NCBI RefSeq assembly: GCF_905171775.1
Contig: NC_053490.1
Coordinates: 28,509,042-28,573,041, forward strand
Length of the DNA stretch: 64,000 bases
Direction: 5' to 3'
From: Rana temporaria
Lineage: Eukaryota; Chordata; Amphibia; Anura; Ranidae
Both the position numbers and the translations under genes were made by a program. Of the stretch, positions 61,318-64,000 are shown in pieces (the first letter of the stretch is position 1; each line of letters starts with the position of its first letter). The notes under the pieces were generated by a model. That model ran no database searches, was not told where the DNA came from, and was given only the letters and a program-made list of their open reading frames with translations.

Positions 61318-61903
61318 AGGCTCATTCCCATAGGCAAGAAAATGCTGCGTTTAGATGCCCACTGCACATTTTTGGGCGCATCTAAACGCAGCACTATTGT
61401 AATCAATGAGCCCATACACACAGCTGTGCCGACCTGTGAAGATGTATGTTGAGTATAGCCACGCAGAAAAAATAAGTAGGACACCTCTGCATCCAGGGCG
61501 CACAGATCTTCAGACTTTATGCATGAACGTGAATTAACGCACCTAAACGCATGACTAAGCACTGATCGCAGTGCGAAACGCGTAGGATGTATCCCACCTT
61601 TTGCTGTTATTTGTAGTGCTTTTTCCATCCACTGTTGTTTTAAAATAAAGACAGCCTAAGGTTTTTTTTGGAGGTGCGGCTGTCCATCCTTTCAGCTTCT
61701 ACATAAACGCGCAAGTACGTGAATGTGTAGATATTCATTTGAAGACAAAATCGAAATGCGTCTAAACGCAGGTACCTTAGATGTATATTTTCTTCAGGAT
61801 CTTCTGCCAGCAAAAACGTATGTTAATGCAGAAAATATCCACTTCACCTCCAGAAGATTCCTTCATGACCAGATCATTTTTTGCTGTTTAGCATTGTGCT
61901 ACT
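61318..61903. repeat. Intronic repeats, including a single arm of the gaaacgcgt element
   Basis: A palindrome about 61339-61400 (gctgcgtttagatgccc / gggcgcatctaaacgcagc) and, at 61555-61690, gcagtgcgaaacgcgtagga ... aaaataaag ... ggtgcggctgtccatcc, related to the hairpin in the piggyBac. Confidence 0.6.
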
Positions 61904-61907
61904 TTAA

Positions 61908-62880
61908 CCACTTGCTTACTGGGCACATATACCCCCTTCCTGCCCAGGCGAAATTTCAGCTTTTCGACACTGCGTCACTTTAACCGACAATCACGCGGTC
62001 GTGCGACGTGGCTCCCAAACAACATTTTCCCCCACAACTAGAGCTTTCTTTTGGTGGTATTGGATCACCTCTGCGGTTTTTATTTTTTGCGCTATAAACA
62101 AAAATAGAGCGACCATTTTGAAGAAAATGCAATATTTTTTACTTTTTTCTATAATAAATATCCCCCAAAAATATATAAAACATTATTTTTTTCCTCAGTT
62201 TAGGCCGATAAGTATTCTTCTACCTATTTTTGGTAAAAGAAATCGCAATAAGCGTTTATGGATTGGTTTGCGCAAAATTTATAGCGTTTACAAAAAAGGG
62301 GATAGTTTTATTGCATTTTTGTTCAATTTTTTTTTTTTTACTACTAATGGCGGCGATCAGCGATTTTTTTTGTGACTGCGACATTATGGCGGACACATCG
62401 GACAATTTTGATACATTTTTGGGACCATTGTCATTCTCACAGCAAAAAATGCGTTAAAAATGCATTGTTACCGTGAAAATGACAATTGCAGTTTGGGAGT
62501 TAACCACAAGGGGGCGCTGAAGGGGTTATGTATGACCTCATTTGTGTTTCTATCTGTAGGGGGGTGTGGCTGTAGGTGTGACATCATCAATTGTGGTTCC
62601 CTATAAAAGGGAACACACGATCGATGTCAGCGCCACAGTGAAGAACGGGGAAGCTGTGTTTACATACAGCTCTCCCCGTTCTTCAGCTCCGGGGACCGAT
62701 CGCGGGAGTCCAGCGGCGATCGGGTCCGCGAGTCCCGCGGCCACGGTCACGGAGTTTCAGACCGGGTCGCGTGCACGCGTGACCCCACGGCTGGGCTTAA
62801 AGAGCCACGTACATGTACGTGTCTGTGCCCAGCCGTGCCATTCTGTCGACGTATATCGGTGTGAATGGGTCCTTAAGTGG
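61908..62880. mobile_element. Non-autonomous piggyBac element 7
   Basis: TTAA at 61904-61907 and 62881-62884. Left end CCACTTGCTTACTGGGCAC, interior gacattatggcggacacatc, right end gggtccttaagtgg. No transposase. Confidence 0.85.
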
Positions 62881-63099
62881 TTAAAAGGGAATCTCAGGAA
62901 ATACTGTGTTGTTTTCAAACAATAGAAGAGCATTGCAACCCCCATAAAGACAGGACACTCATACCTGTTGTTTTATTATGATTTTTTTTTTTTTTTTTTC
63001 AAATATTGTATTATTTGCTCTACTTCGTCGTTTAAAATCGATTTCTTTGTAGAAGACAAATGTTTAAAGCGGGACTCCAGACAAAAATAACACAATAAA

Positions 63100-63506
63100 G
63101 CCTCGTACACACAATCGGATTTTTAGACGGGAATTGTGTAATGAGAGGCTGTTGTAGGATAATCCGACTGTTTGTACGCTCCATCGGACAATTGTTGTCG
63201 GATTGTCCGACAACAAATGTGGGATAGCGTGCTTTAAAATTCTCCGACAACAAACGTGTGTTGTCGGATTATCCGATCGTGTGTAGAGAAGTCCTTGGAA
63301 AAAAAATCCAAAGTACAAACACCCACAACACAACATTAGCAGAAGTTGCCCAAAGGGTGGCACTAAAGAGCTGAAAAACCACGTAGTTTCGTGTTAGATG
63401 GCCAACAATTCTTTGCCGTTTGTATGCAATACAAGTTCATGGCCAATGCTCTTCGGACAAAATTCCGAGGCTTTGTCCGCGGAAAATCCAACCGTGTGTA
63501 CGAGGC
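63100..63506. mobile_element. GCCTCGTACACACAATCGG MITE
   Basis: Ends gcctcgtacacacaatcgg and accgtgtgtacgaggc; interior gtcggattatccgatcgtg. No nested insertion, so it shows the intact form of the 60199 family. Confidence 0.7.
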
Positions 63507-64000
63507 TTGAGTGAATAGTAGAAAAAAAAAATCAACCAGCTTGCAGTACTTTTGCTGGTTGAATCGAATCTAATGAAATGTCAGATGTTACGTTTCAATA
63601 AAGTTAAAAAAAAATAATAAAAGGGGACAGTACGACGCGTCTGGATAAGCGCTTTGGCACGGTATACTCCCAGTGCATTCAGTGTGGCTGCTGGTGTGAA
63701 TGGGCCCTAAAGAAGATTGTAATAGGGTTATAGAATACCTTATTTATCGGGCTATAACGCGCCCCGGCGTATAGCGCGCACCCCCGAACTTGAAGGAAAA
63801 TTTCTGCAAAAAAAAAAAATACTTACAGTTTGGATGCCCCTCGTCGGTGTCTTGCCCGTCGTCCATCGCGTCCTGCCCATCGTCCATCGGCGGCCTCGTC
63901 CGGTTTGGCGTCCTTCTGCGGCCATCGTGGTGTCCTCCCCGCTCGATCCCCGCTTCCCGCGCTGTGTTCGAACCACTGCGCCGACATATACCGAGCGTAG
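63507..64000. other. Intron at window end
   Basis: No continuation exon of the GDPD gene recognised. A fragment of the ttatcggcgtataacgcgc repeat (also at 42055 and 21370) starts near 63737, followed by GC-rich sequence. Confidence 0.5.

Noticed and set aside
60082..64000. Search for the next GDPD exon (needs one base G, then Trp-rich tail)
   Set aside because: No acceptor followed by a plausible in-phase coding segment was seen; the C-terminal exon is probably beyond the window.

Overview
This is vertebrate nuclear DNA. It is almost certainly from an anuran amphibian, and the repeat content suggests a large-genome ranid-type frog (this last point is inference). One spliced protein-coding gene runs through the whole window on the + strand and is open at both ends. 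Eight exon segments (1-43 partial, 6766-6911, 9056-9138, 13437-13587, 25034-25258, 33444-33601, 56085-56232, 59999-60081) join in phase into one 1037-nt open frame with GT-AG introns. It encodes the end of a transmembrane helix, another helix, a complete extracellular glycerophosphodiester phosphodiesterase (GDPD) domain with HRG, PENT, ETD and MHD motifs, and the final helix. The best paralogue call is GDPD4; GDPD5 and GDPD2 are the alternatives. The start codon lies upstream of the window and the C-terminal tail lies downstream. Only about 1.6% of the window is host coding sequence.

The rest is intron, most of it transposable elements nested inside one another. (1) Fifteen copies of a roughly 0.7-kb palindromic MITE family with GGGCCAGATTC-type termini; several show 3-bp target duplications. 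(2) One nearly complete 5.9-kb piggyBac element (47634-53519, TTAA duplications) carrying a DDD transposase with a frameshift near its C-terminus, plus seven non-autonomous derivatives and one fragment. (3) Seven hAT-type non-autonomous elements with 7-8 of 8 bp target duplications, mostly of the form nnnTAnnn. (4) Three Tc1/mariner transposase relics (42437-44898 minus, 56973-58237 minus, 58879-59857 plus) and three CAGTGGAACCTTGG mariner-type MITEs. (5) Two L1/Tx1-type LINE ORF2 relics and one CR1-like LINE tail. (6) A solo LTR with a 5-bp duplication and a second, opposite-facing copy. (7) A tRNA-derived SINE with box A, box B, a poly-A tail and flanking duplication. (8) Several fold-back elements and minisatellites.

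Layout: 1-6.8 kb, first intron with an L1 tail (2980-5515) split by an LTR and a MITE. 6.8-13.6 kb, three GDPD exons, then a hAT with a nested SINE. 13.6-25 kb, an L1 reverse transcriptase relic cut by three insertions, piggyBac derivatives and a C-rich minisatellite inside a hAT. 25-33.6 kb, two exons with LTR and MITE nests. 33.6-56 kb, a 22.5-kb intron holding a 24-bp minisatellite, a 3-kb inverted-repeat composite, the Tc1/hAT nest and the piggyBac. 56-64 kb, the last two exons and mariner relics.

The nesting gives a relative insertion history. I see no new gene system. The most unusual items are: two unrelated hAT elements inserted at mirror-image positions of one inverted repeat; a 108-bp hairpin element that splits the piggyBac transposase at its start codon with a 15-bp duplication; and an A8 frameshift in the same transposase with slippery-site geometry.
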